Assembly: GCA_947595555.1 (NCBI GenBank)
Contig: CANQES010000045.1
Span: forward strand, 1 to 10,995
DNA: 10,995 nt
DNA from: an uncultured Clostridia bacterium
GTDB lineage: Bacteria; Bacillota; Clostridia; TANB77; CAG-508
Reading direction: 5' to 3'
The notes under the pieces were generated by a model. That model worked only from the letters and a program-made list of their open reading frames with translations. It was not told the origin of the DNA and did no database searches. The position numbers and the translations under genes are program-made. Shown here in pieces: positions 1-6,415 of this stretch (within the stretch, counting starts at the first letter, position 1; each line of letters starts with the position of its first letter).

Positions 1-104
1 GAGGCCACTATGGTCTCACCATTCGTTACACAAGCCTTCGCTACAACAGCCCTTTGTCTAGTGCCAACGATGCCAGTTCGTTCCGCCCACTTTTAATTGT
101 GTAA
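1..104 (+). CDS. 3' end of a DGR target protein (partial, C-type-lectin/FGE-like tail)
   Basis: Only the last 34 codons are inside the window, read from base 3 to the TAA at 102-104. They end in S-S-F-R-P-L-L-I-V, exactly as the complete gene at 1293-2681 ends, and 'FRP' close to the C-terminus is typical of formylglycine-generating-enzyme-like C-type lectin domains. From base 3 to 76 the copy differs from the other gene at 32 bases, of which 16 codons change the amino acid; from base 77 to 107 the two are identical. I infer a second target gene of the same diversity-generating retroelement, probably also a prepilin-anchored protein, but its N-terminus lies outside the window. The coding assignment rests on the shared frame and stop codon. 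Confidence 0.8.
   Translation, partial: GHYGLTIRYTSLRYNSPLSSANDASSFRPLLIV
3..101 (+). repeat. DGR variable region VR1
   Basis: Compared without gaps with 2580-2678. Differing codon pairs include GGT/TAT, CTC/AGC, ATT/TAT, CGT/ATT, TAC/GGC, AAC/GGC, CCT/AAT and GCC/TGC. The third base is usually kept (C or T) and the first two vary, as expected if an AAC or AAT template codon was mutagenised at its adenines. Differences stop abruptly at base 76; the invariant, more GC-rich segment 77-101 fits the 'initiation of mutagenic homology' end of a DGR variable region. The template repeat itself is not visible. The DGR assignment is strong by pattern but lacks the reverse transcriptase as direct support. 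Confidence 0.85.
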
Positions 105-157
105 CTGAACTCTGTGAAAACAGAATTTAAATATTTTGCGGAAATAGTTTTAAAATA
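105..157 (+). repeat. Conserved 3' flank of VR1 (repeat copy 1)
   Basis: This 53-base non-coding stretch matches 2682-2734 with 4 substitutions and no gaps, and similarity ends at base 157. It includes the hairpin at 111-124. Conservation beyond the stop codon shows that the two target genes share a common duplicated or recombined 3' end rather than only a coding domain. Confidence 0.8.
111..124 (+). promoter_or_regulatory. Hairpin with GAAA loop just 3' of VR1
   Basis: TCTGT (111-115) and ACAGA (120-124) form a perfect 5-bp stem around a GAAA loop, starting 7 bases after the stop codon. DGR target sites are known to carry a short hairpin/cruciform with a GRNA tetraloop a few bases downstream of the variable region, needed for efficient retargeting; GAAA fits that consensus. 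The stem is short, so position and recurrence after VR2 are the main support. Confidence 0.55.
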
Positions 158-249
158 GAAAATTATGTAAATACAAAAATAAAAATCACTCAAAATATAG
201 TATAACATTTTTTGAACAAAAGATAAAAATAAAAACAGGATAGATTAAG

Positions 250-330
250 ATGGAATTATTTGAAAGAATATAGAATGCAATTAAAGGACAAACCGAAGAA
301 ATTGTATATAATGAAAATATTTACAAATAA
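250..330 (+). pseudogene. Possible remnant of a small gene (low confidence)
   Basis: Within the intergenic stretch 158-375, ATG at 250 opens MELFERI, then a TAG at 271-273, and the same frame continues as NAIKGQTEEIVYN for 19 more codons to a TAA at 328-330. The residue composition looks protein-like, and a single TAG interrupts it. No family is recognised and the ribosome binding site is weak (AGGA about 10 bases upstream). It may be only chance reading in AT-rich DNA. I see nothing else in 158-350. Confidence 0.15.
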
Positions 331-355
331 TAATTTTAGAAAATTACGAAAAGTA

Positions 356-384
356 TTCAAAAATAGTAAGATTTATGCTATACT
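356..384 (+). promoter_or_regulatory. Putative promoter of the toxin-antitoxin operon
   Basis: A -35-like TTCAAA (356-361) is separated by 17 bases from a -10-like TATACT (379-384). The -10 box lies inside the left arm of the inverted repeat at 376-399, so a bound repressor would block RNA polymerase. The -35 match is only moderate. Confidence 0.45.
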
Positions 385-399
385 ATTTATAGTATAGCA
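376..399. promoter_or_regulatory. Inverted-repeat operator of the toxin-antitoxin operon
   Basis: TGCTATACTA (376-385) and TAGTATAGCA (390-399) are perfect 10-bp inverted repeats separated by TTTA. The palindrome ends 17 bases before the antitoxin ATG and overlaps the -10 box. Phd/YefM antitoxins, alone or with toxin, repress their own promoter by binding such palindromes, so I infer that this is the autoregulatory operator. In RNA the same sequence could form a hairpin, but the promoter overlap favours a DNA site. Confidence 0.7.
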
Positions 400-416
400 A
401 AGAGAGGTGTATTGAT

Positions 417-653
417 ATGATACAAGTAACAAATATACAAGACTTAAAAGCAGCAGTAAACCAAAATGGAGAAATGGTTATTACTATGAATAATAACGAT
501 ATTGTAGTTATGAAAATGGAAGAATATAGAGAAAAACGAATAAAGGAAGATATAGAAGAACATTTATTAAAGGCGGAAGATGATATAAGAAATGGCAGAG
601 TAAGAGAAGCAAGAAAAGTTTTTAAAGAATGGAAAGAAAAATATGGAATATAG
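417..653 (+). CDS. Phd/YefM-family antitoxin
   Basis: This 78-residue protein is the likely antitoxin of a type II toxin-antitoxin pair. The N-terminal half (about 1-40) has the Phd/YefM layout: 'IQVTNIQDLKAAV' start, a central 'EMVITMNNNDIVVM' strand pair and the 'KMEEYREK' segment that resembles the family's 'MSxEEYE' motif. This half would dimerise and bind DNA. The strongly charged C-terminal half (about 41-78, rich in K, R and E) would wrap and neutralise the toxin. AGAGAGG at 401-407 is the ribosome binding site. The gene overlaps the toxin by 11 bases and follows a palindromic operator, the usual layout for autorepressed modules. Family assignment is from motif and context; the sequence is short and divergent. 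Confidence 0.8.
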   Translation: MIQVTNIQDLKAAVNQNGEMVITMNNNDIVVMKMEEYREKRIKEDIEEHLLKAEDDIRNGRVREARKVFKEWKEKYGI

Positions 654-960
654 CATAAAATTAGCAGACCAATTTTTAGATGAATTTGAAGAAATATGCG
701 ACTATATTTCTAATAAATTAAAAAATATAGATGCTTCAAATAGATTAAGAGAAAAAGTAATATATAATGTTCTTTTATTAGAAAATTCTCCCCAAATGTG
801 TACTGAAATAGAAAAGACAGATAGAACAGAAAGACAATATAGAAGAATGGTTGTAAATAACTATGTTATTTTATATACTATAGATGAGACAGAAAAAATA
901 GTATATGTTGCACATATATATTATAGTGGAAGAAACTATTTAGATAGTAGTTTATTATAG
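643..960 (+). CDS. RelE/ParE-family toxin
   Basis: This 105-residue protein fits the RelE/ParE (plasmid stabilisation) toxin fold in length and pattern. An N-terminal strand 'YSIKLADQFLDEFEEICDYI' leads into the two-helix hairpin with 'ASNRLREKVI'. Then come a 'P' turn ('LLENSPQM'), 'YRRMVVNNYVILYTID', and the last strand 'KIVYVAHIYYSGRNY' with the conserved terminal R-x-Y. RelE proteins cut mRNA in the ribosomal A site, whereas ParE proteins poison gyrase; the sequence does not decide between them. The start at 643 lies inside the antitoxin gene (11-base overlap) with GGAAAG at 631-636, so translation is probably coupled. A hairpin terminator follows 18 bases after the stop. Confidence 0.82.
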   Translation: MEYSIKLADQFLDEFEEICDYISNKLKNIDASNRLREKVIYNVLLLENSPQMCTEIEKTDRTERQYRRMVVNNYVILYTIDETEKIVYVAHIYYSGRNYLDSSLL

Positions 961-978
961 AAAATAAATAAGCATTTC

Positions 979-1020
979 GCTTTGAGTTTAAGAAATTAAA
1001 TTCAAAGCAATTTTTAGTTT
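979..1020 (+). terminator. Rho-independent terminator of the toxin-antitoxin operon
   Basis: GCTTTGAGTTTAA (979-991) pairs with TTAAATTCAAAGC (996-1008) around a GAAA loop, giving a 13-bp stem with one G-U pair. It is followed by AATTTTTAGTTTT. The stem is AT-rich but long and has a T-tract, so it should end the toxin transcript. Confidence 0.7.
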
Positions 1021-1024
1021 TGGG

Positions 1025-1117
1025 ATGTGGTATGTTCCTGCCGCACAGACACTTTTTAGCAATAGCGAAAACAAGAGTCATAGAGAATATGTGGTATTAG
1101 TAAAAGAAGAAAGATAG
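1025..1117 (+). other. Short protein-like reading frame, unrecognised
   Basis: In the gap between the toxin and the prepilin gene, ATG 1025 to TAG 1115-1117 reads MWYVPAAQTLFSNSEN and then KSHREYVVLVKEER, 30 codons. The stretch 1030-1090 is visibly richer in G and C than its surroundings. No ribosome binding site precedes the ATG; the open frame begins at 992, inside the terminator stem. I think it is the tail of a decayed gene or of a dispersed repeat, not an expressed peptide. Apart from this, the terminator and the promoter at 1199-1227, I see nothing in 961-1292. Confidence 0.2.
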
Positions 1118-1198
1118 CTAGGACTTACATATAAAAATAGTAATAAAATTGAGCGGTAAATAAAACATAGAAAAACTGAAATAATATCTTACAACATC

Positions 1199-1227
1199 TT
1201 GACATAACTCAAGTGCATTGATAGAAT
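1199..1227 (+). promoter_or_regulatory. Promoter of the prepilin/DGR target gene
   Basis: A perfect TTGACA (1199-1204), a 17-base spacer and TAGAAT (1222-1227, five of six matches to TATAAT) form a strong vegetative sigma-A type promoter. It leaves a leader of roughly 60 bases before the ATG at 1293. I see no riboswitch-like structure in that leader. Confidence 0.75.
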
Positions 1228-1292
1228 AACAATAATAGAATACTAAATTTAAAAATGACATAATAACAAAAGAAAGTAGGAGGAATGAAAAA

Positions 1293-2681
1293 ATGGGAAA
1301 AAACAAAGGGATAACACTAATTGCACTTGTAATCACGATTATCGTATTATTAATTTTAGCAGGAGTAAGTATAGCAACATTGCTTGGAAATAATGGAATA
1401 CTGTCACAAGCAGATAAAGCAAAAGTAGAAACAAGAGGAGCAACAGTAGAAGAAGAATGCAACTTATGGAAAATCAACCAAGAAATGGATAGTCAGACAG
1501 CACAAGGAACAGCTCAAACATTAGAAGGATTATTAGATAGTTTAGAAGAAAGAAATTTAATAACAGCAGAGGAAAGAGCAACAATAGAAGAAACAGGAGA
1601 AATAACAATTGGAGATAGAACAATAGACTTTGGAAAGGAAGACCCACCAGTAGAAACACCAACAACTGTAAAAGATGCAATAGAAACTGAGCATGTATAT
1701 CAAGCAAGTGAAGATAGAGAAATACAAGATGCATATGGAAACAAAGTAGTAGTCCCAGAGGGATTTAAAGTAGTAGAAGGAGAAGATGTAACAAAGGGAG
1801 TAGTAATAGAAGATGCATCACATGGAGAAACAATAGGAAGTCAATTTGTATGGATACCAGTAGGAAAAATTTATACAGATGAAGCTAAAACAGAAGGAAG
1901 GGCTAAGACGATAAATATAGGCAGATATGATTTTGATAGTACTACAGGAAAAGAACGTTCATATTCAGGAGGTTGTAAAGAAGAAAATTCAGATGCAGAA
2001 GATTTCTTGAAATATGGCAATCAAACAGCTAAAACAACAGTATATAAGGCGTTTACAGAAAAACAAGCTAGTGGAAAAACGAAAGTAGAAGAAGCAGGAG
2101 GATATTATATAGGAAGATATGAAGCAAGAGTAGAAAGCGGAACCCTAGACATTTCAGATATGAAAAATACATGGGATGCGCCAGATACAAATTGGACAGG
2201 ATATACAGGAGGAAAATTGGTAGAAAAGCCAAATGCACAAGTATTCAATTATATAACACAAAATAAAGCCGCAGAGTTATGTAGAAGTATGTATGAGTCA
2301 GATAAATTTGAAAGTGATTTAATGAATAGCTATGCATGGGATACTGCAATAGTATTTTTGCAAGCATTTGATGATAGAAAATCAGAAGTGAAAACAAAAG
2401 AACATTATTCACAGCAAAATAGTTTAAATACAGGCAGCGTAGCAGATAAAGGAACAAATCAATTAGCTGATAATACTAAACAAGATGTAATATGTAACAT
2501 ATGGGATATGGCAAGTAATTGTTTAGAATGGACGACAGAAACCAATAGCTATTCCTACAGTCCGTGTGTCTATAGGGGAGGGGGATATTATAGCAGCTAT
2601 ATTTACACAGGCCCTCGCGGCGGCATCAATTTGTCAGATGCCCGAGATTGCGATTCGTTCCGCCCACTTTTAATTGTGTAA
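1293..2681 (+). CDS. Prepilin-anchored FGE-like (C-type lectin fold) protein, DGR target
   Basis: This 462-residue protein starts with a class III (prepilin-type) signal: K-N-K-G6 followed by a hydrophobic helix ITLIALVITIIVLLILAGV (about 7-25). Cleavage is predicted after G6; mature position 5 is Ala instead of the usual Glu. An acidic, helical stretch (about 30-165) follows. From about 165 to 462 it resembles the formylglycine-generating-enzyme/C-type lectin fold: 'FVWIPVG' (about 185-191), 'GGYYIGRYEA' (about 269-278), 'NIWDMASNCLEWTTE' (402-416, compare 'GNVWEWT'), 'YRGGG' (427-431) and 'SFRPLL' near the end. The last 30 or so residues are a DGR variable region, so I infer a surface-exposed ligand-binding protein rather than an enzyme. 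AGGAGG at 1278-1283, 9 bases before the ATG, fixes the start; a nearer ATG at 1285 is out of frame. It has its own promoter and terminator. Confidence 0.85.
   Translation: MGKNKGITLIALVITIIVLLILAGVSIATLLGNNGILSQADKAKVETRGATVEEECNLWKINQEMDSQTAQGTAQTLEGLLDSLEERNLITAEERATIEETGEITIGDRTIDFGKEDPPVETPTTVKDAIETEHVYQASEDREIQDAYGNKVVVPEGFKVVEGEDVTKGVVIEDASHGETIGSQFVWIPVGKIYTDEAKTEGRAKTINIGRYDFDSTTGKERSYSGGCKEENSDAEDFLKYGNQTAKTTVYKAFTEKQASGKTKVEEAGGYYIGRYEARVESGTLDISDMKNTWDAPDTNWTGYTGGKLVEKPNAQVFNYITQNKAAELCRSMYESDKFESDLMNSYAWDTAIVFLQAFDDRKSEVKTKEHYSQQNSLNTGSVADKGTNQLADNTKQDVICNIWDMASNCLEWTTETNSYSYSPCVYRGGGYYSSYIYTGPRGGINLSDARDCDSFRPLLIV
2580..2678 (+). repeat. DGR variable region VR2
   Basis: This is the 3' coding end of the prepilin-anchored gene, residues 430-462. 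It is the counterpart of VR1 at 3-101, with 32 mismatches in the first 74 bases and none in the last 25. At several sites the VR2 base is non-A while the VR1 base is also non-A (for example GGT versus TAT at the first base). Neither copy can therefore be the template of the other; both fit an unseen template rich in AAC/AAT codons. The region is much richer in G and C than the rest of the gene, as expected for a mutagenised cassette. Confidence 0.85.
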
Positions 2682-2734
2682 CTGGACTCTGGGAAAACAG
2701 AATTTAAATATTTTGCAGAAGTAGTTTTAAAATA
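2682..2734 (+). repeat. Conserved 3' flank of VR2 (repeat copy 2)
   Basis: Matches 105-157 with 4 substitutions in 53 bases and no gaps, then similarity is lost. It marks the right boundary of the duplicated DGR target end. Confidence 0.8.
2688..2701 (+). promoter_or_regulatory. Hairpin 3' of VR2
   Basis: TCTG (2688-2691) pairs with CAGA (2698-2701) around GGAAAA, which contains GAAA (2693-2696) flanked by a G-A mismatch. It sits 7 bases after the stop codon, as after VR1, where the stem is a perfect 5 bp. This suggests the DGR target-recognition hairpin, here slightly weakened by the T-to-G change at 2692. Confidence 0.45.
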
Positions 2735-2750
2735 TTTACAGTCTCAAGAA

Positions 2751-2778
2751 AAGAGCAAGCATAAGCTTGCTTTTTCTT
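2751..2778 (+). terminator. Rho-independent terminator after the prepilin gene
   Basis: AGCAAGC (2754-2760) pairs perfectly with GCTTGCT (2765-2771) around ATAA. The stem can extend by A-T and G-U pairs to 2751/2774, and TTTTTCTTT follows. It separates the DGR target from the ogg-addB gene set. Confidence 0.8.
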
Positions 2779-2811
2779 TATATTTATAGTAAAATCGAAA
2801 AGGTGGTAAAT

Positions 2812-3678
2812 ATGAAAGAGCAAAAAATAGAACTAAAAAACATAGACTCTTTTGAACTAAGAGATATCTTCGAATGCGGACAATGTTTCCGTTGGAATAA
2901 GCAAGAAGGCGGAAGCTATACAGGCGTATTTGGAAAAAATGTAATGAATATAAAAAAAGAAGGAAAAAACATCACATTTGAAGGAATATGTGAAAAAGAC
3001 ATAAAACAAACAATAGAAGAATACTTTGACTTAAAAAGAAATTATCAAGACATCAAAGAAACACTATCAAAAATAGATAAAAACATGGAAACTAGTATTA
3101 AATATGGGAAAGGCATTAGAATTTTAAATCAAGACTTATGGGAAACCATAATATCATTCATTATTTCGGCCAACAACAACATTCCAAGAATAAAAATGAT
3201 AATAGAAAGGCTATCAAAAGCATATGGGACAAAAATAGAATGGAAAGGAAAAGAATATTATACATTTCCAGAACCGGAACAATTAAAAAATGTTACTGTG
3301 CAAGAATACAGGAATTTAGGATTAGGATTTCGAGACAAGCGAATTTATGAAACCACGCAAATGATTATCAATAATGAAATTAATTTAGAAGAATTACAAA
3401 AAAATAAAAATACCATGGAAGTAAGAGAAAAATTACTAAGTCTATCTGGAGTTGGACCAAAAGTTGCAGACTGTATTTTATTATTTTCAACTTTAAAAAG
3501 ATTTGAAGTATTTCCAATAGATGTATGGGTTAGAAGAGTTATGAATGACTTATACATAAAACAGGCAGATGAAAACAAAGTAAGTAAAAAGCAAATTGAA
3601 AAAATAGCTCAAGAAAAATTTGGAGACTTAGCGGGGTTAGCGCAACAGTATTTATTTTATTGGAGAAGAGAAGTTTAA
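2812..3678 (+). CDS. ogg: 8-oxoguanine DNA glycosylase/AP lyase (OGG1 type)
   Basis: The 288-residue enzyme excises 8-oxoguanine opposite cytosine and nicks the abasic site (base excision repair). The N-terminal OGG domain carries 'GQCFRW' (23-28, compare human 'GQSFRW'). The HhH-GPD domain follows, with 'SANNNIPRI' (119-127, the OGG1 'NNN' motif), the helix-hairpin-helix 'LSGVGPKVAD' (211-220) with catalytic Lys217, and 'FPIDVWVRR' (234-242) with the conserved Asp237. I choose ATG 2812 because AGGTGG (2801-2806) precedes it; an upstream in-frame ATG at 2767 lies inside the terminator hairpin and would add an unrelated 15 residues. The gene ends one base before addB, so the two are probably translated from one mRNA. 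I found no convincing complete promoter in 2779-2811, only a -10-like TATAGT at 2785-2790. Confidence 0.92.
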   Translation: MKEQKIELKNIDSFELRDIFECGQCFRWNKQEGGSYTGVFGKNVMNIKKEGKNITFEGICEKDIKQTIEEYFDLKRNYQDIKETLSKIDKNMETSIKYGKGIRILNQDLWETIISFIISANNNIPRIKMIIERLSKAYGTKIEWKGKEYYTFPEPEQLKNVTVQEYRNLGLGFRDKRIYETTQMIINNEINLEELQKNKNTMEVREKLLSLSGVGPKVADCILLFSTLKRFEVFPIDVWVRRVMNDLYIKQADENKVSKKQIEKIAQEKFGDLAGLAQQYLFYWRREV

Positions 3679-3679
3679 A

Positions 3680-6415
3680 ATGGGATTAAGAATTATTTAT
3701 GGTAAGCCAGGTAGTGGGAAAAGTGAGTTTTGTTTCAATGAAATTGTAAATCAAATAAAAAACGAAAATAAGATTTATATGATAACACCAGAACAGTTTT
3801 CATTTACAGCAGAAGAAAAGCTAATGAAAGCTGTTAATTCACGTGCTGTTATAAAAGCAGAAGTAGTAACATTAAGCAGAATGTCATATCGAGTAATAAA
3901 TGAGATAGGCGGAGCAACAAAAACACATTTATCAAAATCAGGAAAAGCAATGCTTATGTCCTCAATACTAAATCAAAACAAAAAAGAACTAAAATTTTTA
4001 GGAAAATCAGATGAAAACATAGACTTATGCTTAACAGCAATTACAGAATTCAAAAAACATGGAATAACAGTACAAAATTTACAACAAGAACTAGAAGGCG
4101 TAGAAGATACCTATTTAAAGACAAAATTAAGAGATATCACTTTAATTTATCAAAAATTTGAAGAACAAATAGAAGGAAAATACATAGAGGAAACAGACTT
4201 ATTGACAATATTAGCAGAACATGTAAAAGAAACTAACTTAATAAAAGACAGCATTATTTATCTTGACGAATTTGCAGGATTTACAAAACAAGAATATGAT
4301 GTTATACAGGAATTTTTGAAACAAGCAAAACAAGTTAATATAACAATTACTACAGATGATTTAAACATAAATACAAATCCAGATGTAGACATATTTTACT
4401 CAAATAAAATAACACTTGCAAAAATTTGGGACATTATAAATAGACATCAATTTCAATTAGAACAGCCAGTTCATTTAGCAAATGAATATCGTTTTAAAAC
4501 ACCAGAATTAAAATATCTAAGTGAAAATAGTAGTCAAGCAAAATCCACAAAGTATGAAGAAAATGTGGAAAACATACATCTATTTTTAGCACAAAATCCT
4601 TATTCCGAAATTGAAAATGTTGCAAAAAAAATAGCACAATTAGTAAAAAAAGAAAAAATGAGATATAAATATATTGCTATAATTACAAAGAACATAGATG
4701 AATATTCATCTTTTGTAAGAGCAATTTTTCCAAAATATAAAATACCAGTATTTATAGACGAGACAAGAGATGTAAATCAAAATATTATAATACAATATTT
4801 ACTTTCAATTTTAGAAGTGATAAATCAAAACTTCTCATCAGAAACGGTATTTAACTACTTAAAATTAGGATTTTCTAATATTGATTTAGATGACATATTT
4901 ATGTTAGAAAATTATTGTGATAAATGGGGAATTAAGCATAACAAATGGAAAAAAGAGTTTATTTATGAAAAAGAAACAGATTCACAAAAAATAGAAAGAA
5001 TAAATGAACTAAGAATGCAGATAATAAATCCATTATTAGATTTAAAAGAAAAAATAAATGAAAATAAAACAGCAAAAGGCATTACAGAGTGTATTTATGA
5101 ATTCTTGCAAGAACAAAAAATAGAAGAAACAATTAGTAAAAAAGTACAAGAATTAGAAGAAAAAAATCTAATAGATTTAGCAAATGAATACATTGCTAGT
5201 TATAAGACTATAATAGAATTATTAGACGAGATAATATTAGTTTTAGGAGAAGATAAAATAACTATAGATCAGTACAGCCAAATATTAAAAGTAGGATTAA
5301 GAAACAGTGGACTTAGCAAAATCCCTGGAACTCAAGATCAAGTTATCTTAGGAGATGTTGATCGTTCAAGAAGTCACAAAGTGAAAACAGTATTTATTAT
5401 AGGCTTAAATGATGGACATTTTCCAAGTGTGAACAAAGAAGAAGGATTTTTAGATGATGAAGATAGAGAAAAATTAAAAAAAGATGGAATAGAATTAGCA
5501 AAAGGGACACAAGAAAGATTATATGAAGATAATTTCAATATTCATAAAGCATTTACAACAGCAGAAAACAGCATTTATTTATCATATACATCTTCAGATA
5601 AGGATGGAAAGTCATTAAGACCATCTATTTTAGTGCATAAAATAAAAAGAATGTATCCACAACTAAAAGAAAAGAGCGATTTAAATTCAAACGAAAATGA
5701 CATGATAAACGAGCAAACCACCTACGAACAATTATTAGAAAACATAGCAAAATTACAAGAAAACAAAGACATATCTGATATTTGGAAAACTATATATCAA
5801 TATTATAAACAAAAAACACAGTGGCAAGAAAAATTGAAAAACGATTTATTAGGATTAAGTTATACAAACTTACCACAACCAATTCAAAAGGAAAACATAG
5901 AGAAATTATATGGACATACATTAAATACTAGTGTTTCTCGACTTGAAAAATATAGAAGTTGTCCATTTTCATATCATTTACAATATGGCTTAAAACTAAA
6001 AGAAAAAGAAAGTTTACAAATACATACTTTTGATACTGGTTCATTTATGCATGAAACAATAGATGAATTTTTTGAACAAGTAAGAGAACAAAAATTAGCT
6101 TTAGCTGACATTGAAGAAACTCAAATAAGTACAATGGTTTCTGATATTATTGACAGGAACTTACCATTAAGCAAAAACTTTATTTTTACAACTACTGCCA
6201 AATATAGAGCATTAGTAAAAAGATTAAAAAGAATTATAAGTAAAGCTTTAAAATATATTATACAAACTTTAATATATAGTGACTTCAACATAGAAGGAAC
6301 TGAAGTGGAATTTGGTAAAAACGGAAAATACAAACCAATAGTCTTAACACTTGAAGATGGAAAAAGAGTAAACATAACAGGAAAAATAGATAGAATAGAC
6401 ACAGCTATGCGGTGA
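3680..6415 (+). CDS. addB: AddAB helicase-nuclease subunit AddB, N-terminal part (frameshifted)
   Basis: AddB works with AddA to resect double-strand breaks for recombination (the RecBCD counterpart of Bacillota). Visible here are the Walker A 'GKPGSGKS' (8-15), the UvrD-like core, and 'YRSCPFSYHLQYGL' with Cys761, the first ligand of the AddB [4Fe-4S] cluster. 'GKIDRID' (901-907), the first nuclease motif, is followed almost at once by a TGA at 6413-6415, after 911 residues. The family continues for about 200 more residues, and that part is present in the +1 frame from about 6411. Dropping C6410 restores one 1118-residue protein. As written, this polypeptide lacks the 'DYK' nuclease residues and three Fe-S cysteines and would not be a functional nuclease. 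ATG 3680 follows the ogg stop by one base (GGAGAAG at 3662-3668). Confidence 0.93.
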   Translation: MGLRIIYGKPGSGKSEFCFNEIVNQIKNENKIYMITPEQFSFTAEEKLMKAVNSRAVIKAEVVTLSRMSYRVINEIGGATKTHLSKSGKAMLMSSILNQNKKELKFLGKSDENIDLCLTAITEFKKHGITVQNLQQELEGVEDTYLKTKLRDITLIYQKFEEQIEGKYIEETDLLTILAEHVKETNLIKDSIIYLDEFAGFTKQEYDVIQEFLKQAKQVNITITTDDLNINTNPDVDIFYSNKITLAKIWDIINRHQFQLEQPVHLANEYRFKTPELKYLSENSSQAKSTKYEENVENIHLFLAQNPYSEIENVAKKIAQLVKKEKMRYKYIAIITKNIDEYSSFVRAIFPKYKIPVFIDETRDVNQNIIIQYLLSILEVINQNFSSETVFNYLKLGFSNIDLDDIFMLENYCDKWGIKHNKWKKEFIYEKETDSQKIERINELRMQIINPLLDLKEKINENKTAKGITECIYEFLQEQKIEETISKKVQELEEKNLIDLANEYIASYKTIIELLDEIILVLGEDKITIDQYSQILKVGLRNSGLSKIPGTQDQVILGDVDRSRSHKVKTVFIIGLNDGHFPSVNKEEGFLDDEDREKLKKDGIELAKGTQERLYEDNFNIHKAFTTAENSIYLSYTSSDKDGKSLRPSILVHKIKRMYPQLKEKSDLNSNENDMINEQTTYEQLLENIAKLQENKDISDIWKTIYQYYKQKTQWQEKLKNDLLGLSYTNLPQPIQKENIEKLYGHTLNTSVSRLEKYRSCPFSYHLQYGLKLKEKESLQIHTFDTGSFMHETIDEFFEQVREQKLALADIEETQISTMVSDIIDRNLPLSKNFIFTTTAKYRALVKRLKRIISKALKYIIQTLIYSDFNIEGTEVEFGKNGKYKPIVLTLEDGKRVNITGKIDRIDTAMR

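Noticed and set aside
1..104. Segment 1-104 as the DGR template repeat
   Set aside because: At most mismatches with 2580-2678 it carries G, C or T rather than A, and it reads as an open coding 3' end with a stop codon, so it is a target copy.
1234..1292. Riboswitch in the leader of the prepilin gene
   Set aside because: The leader is only about 60 bases, AT-rich, and shows no paired structure or recognisable aptamer motif.
1474..1734. Long leucine-rich antisense reading frame on the minus strand
   Set aside because: It is the complement of a glutamate- and threonine-rich coding stretch of the prepilin gene, has no ribosome binding site and no family features.
2767..2811. Upstream start of the ogg gene at ATG 2767
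   Set aside because: It lies inside the terminator hairpin and lacks a ribosome binding site; ATG 2812 has AGGTGG at the right distance and matches the family's N-terminus.
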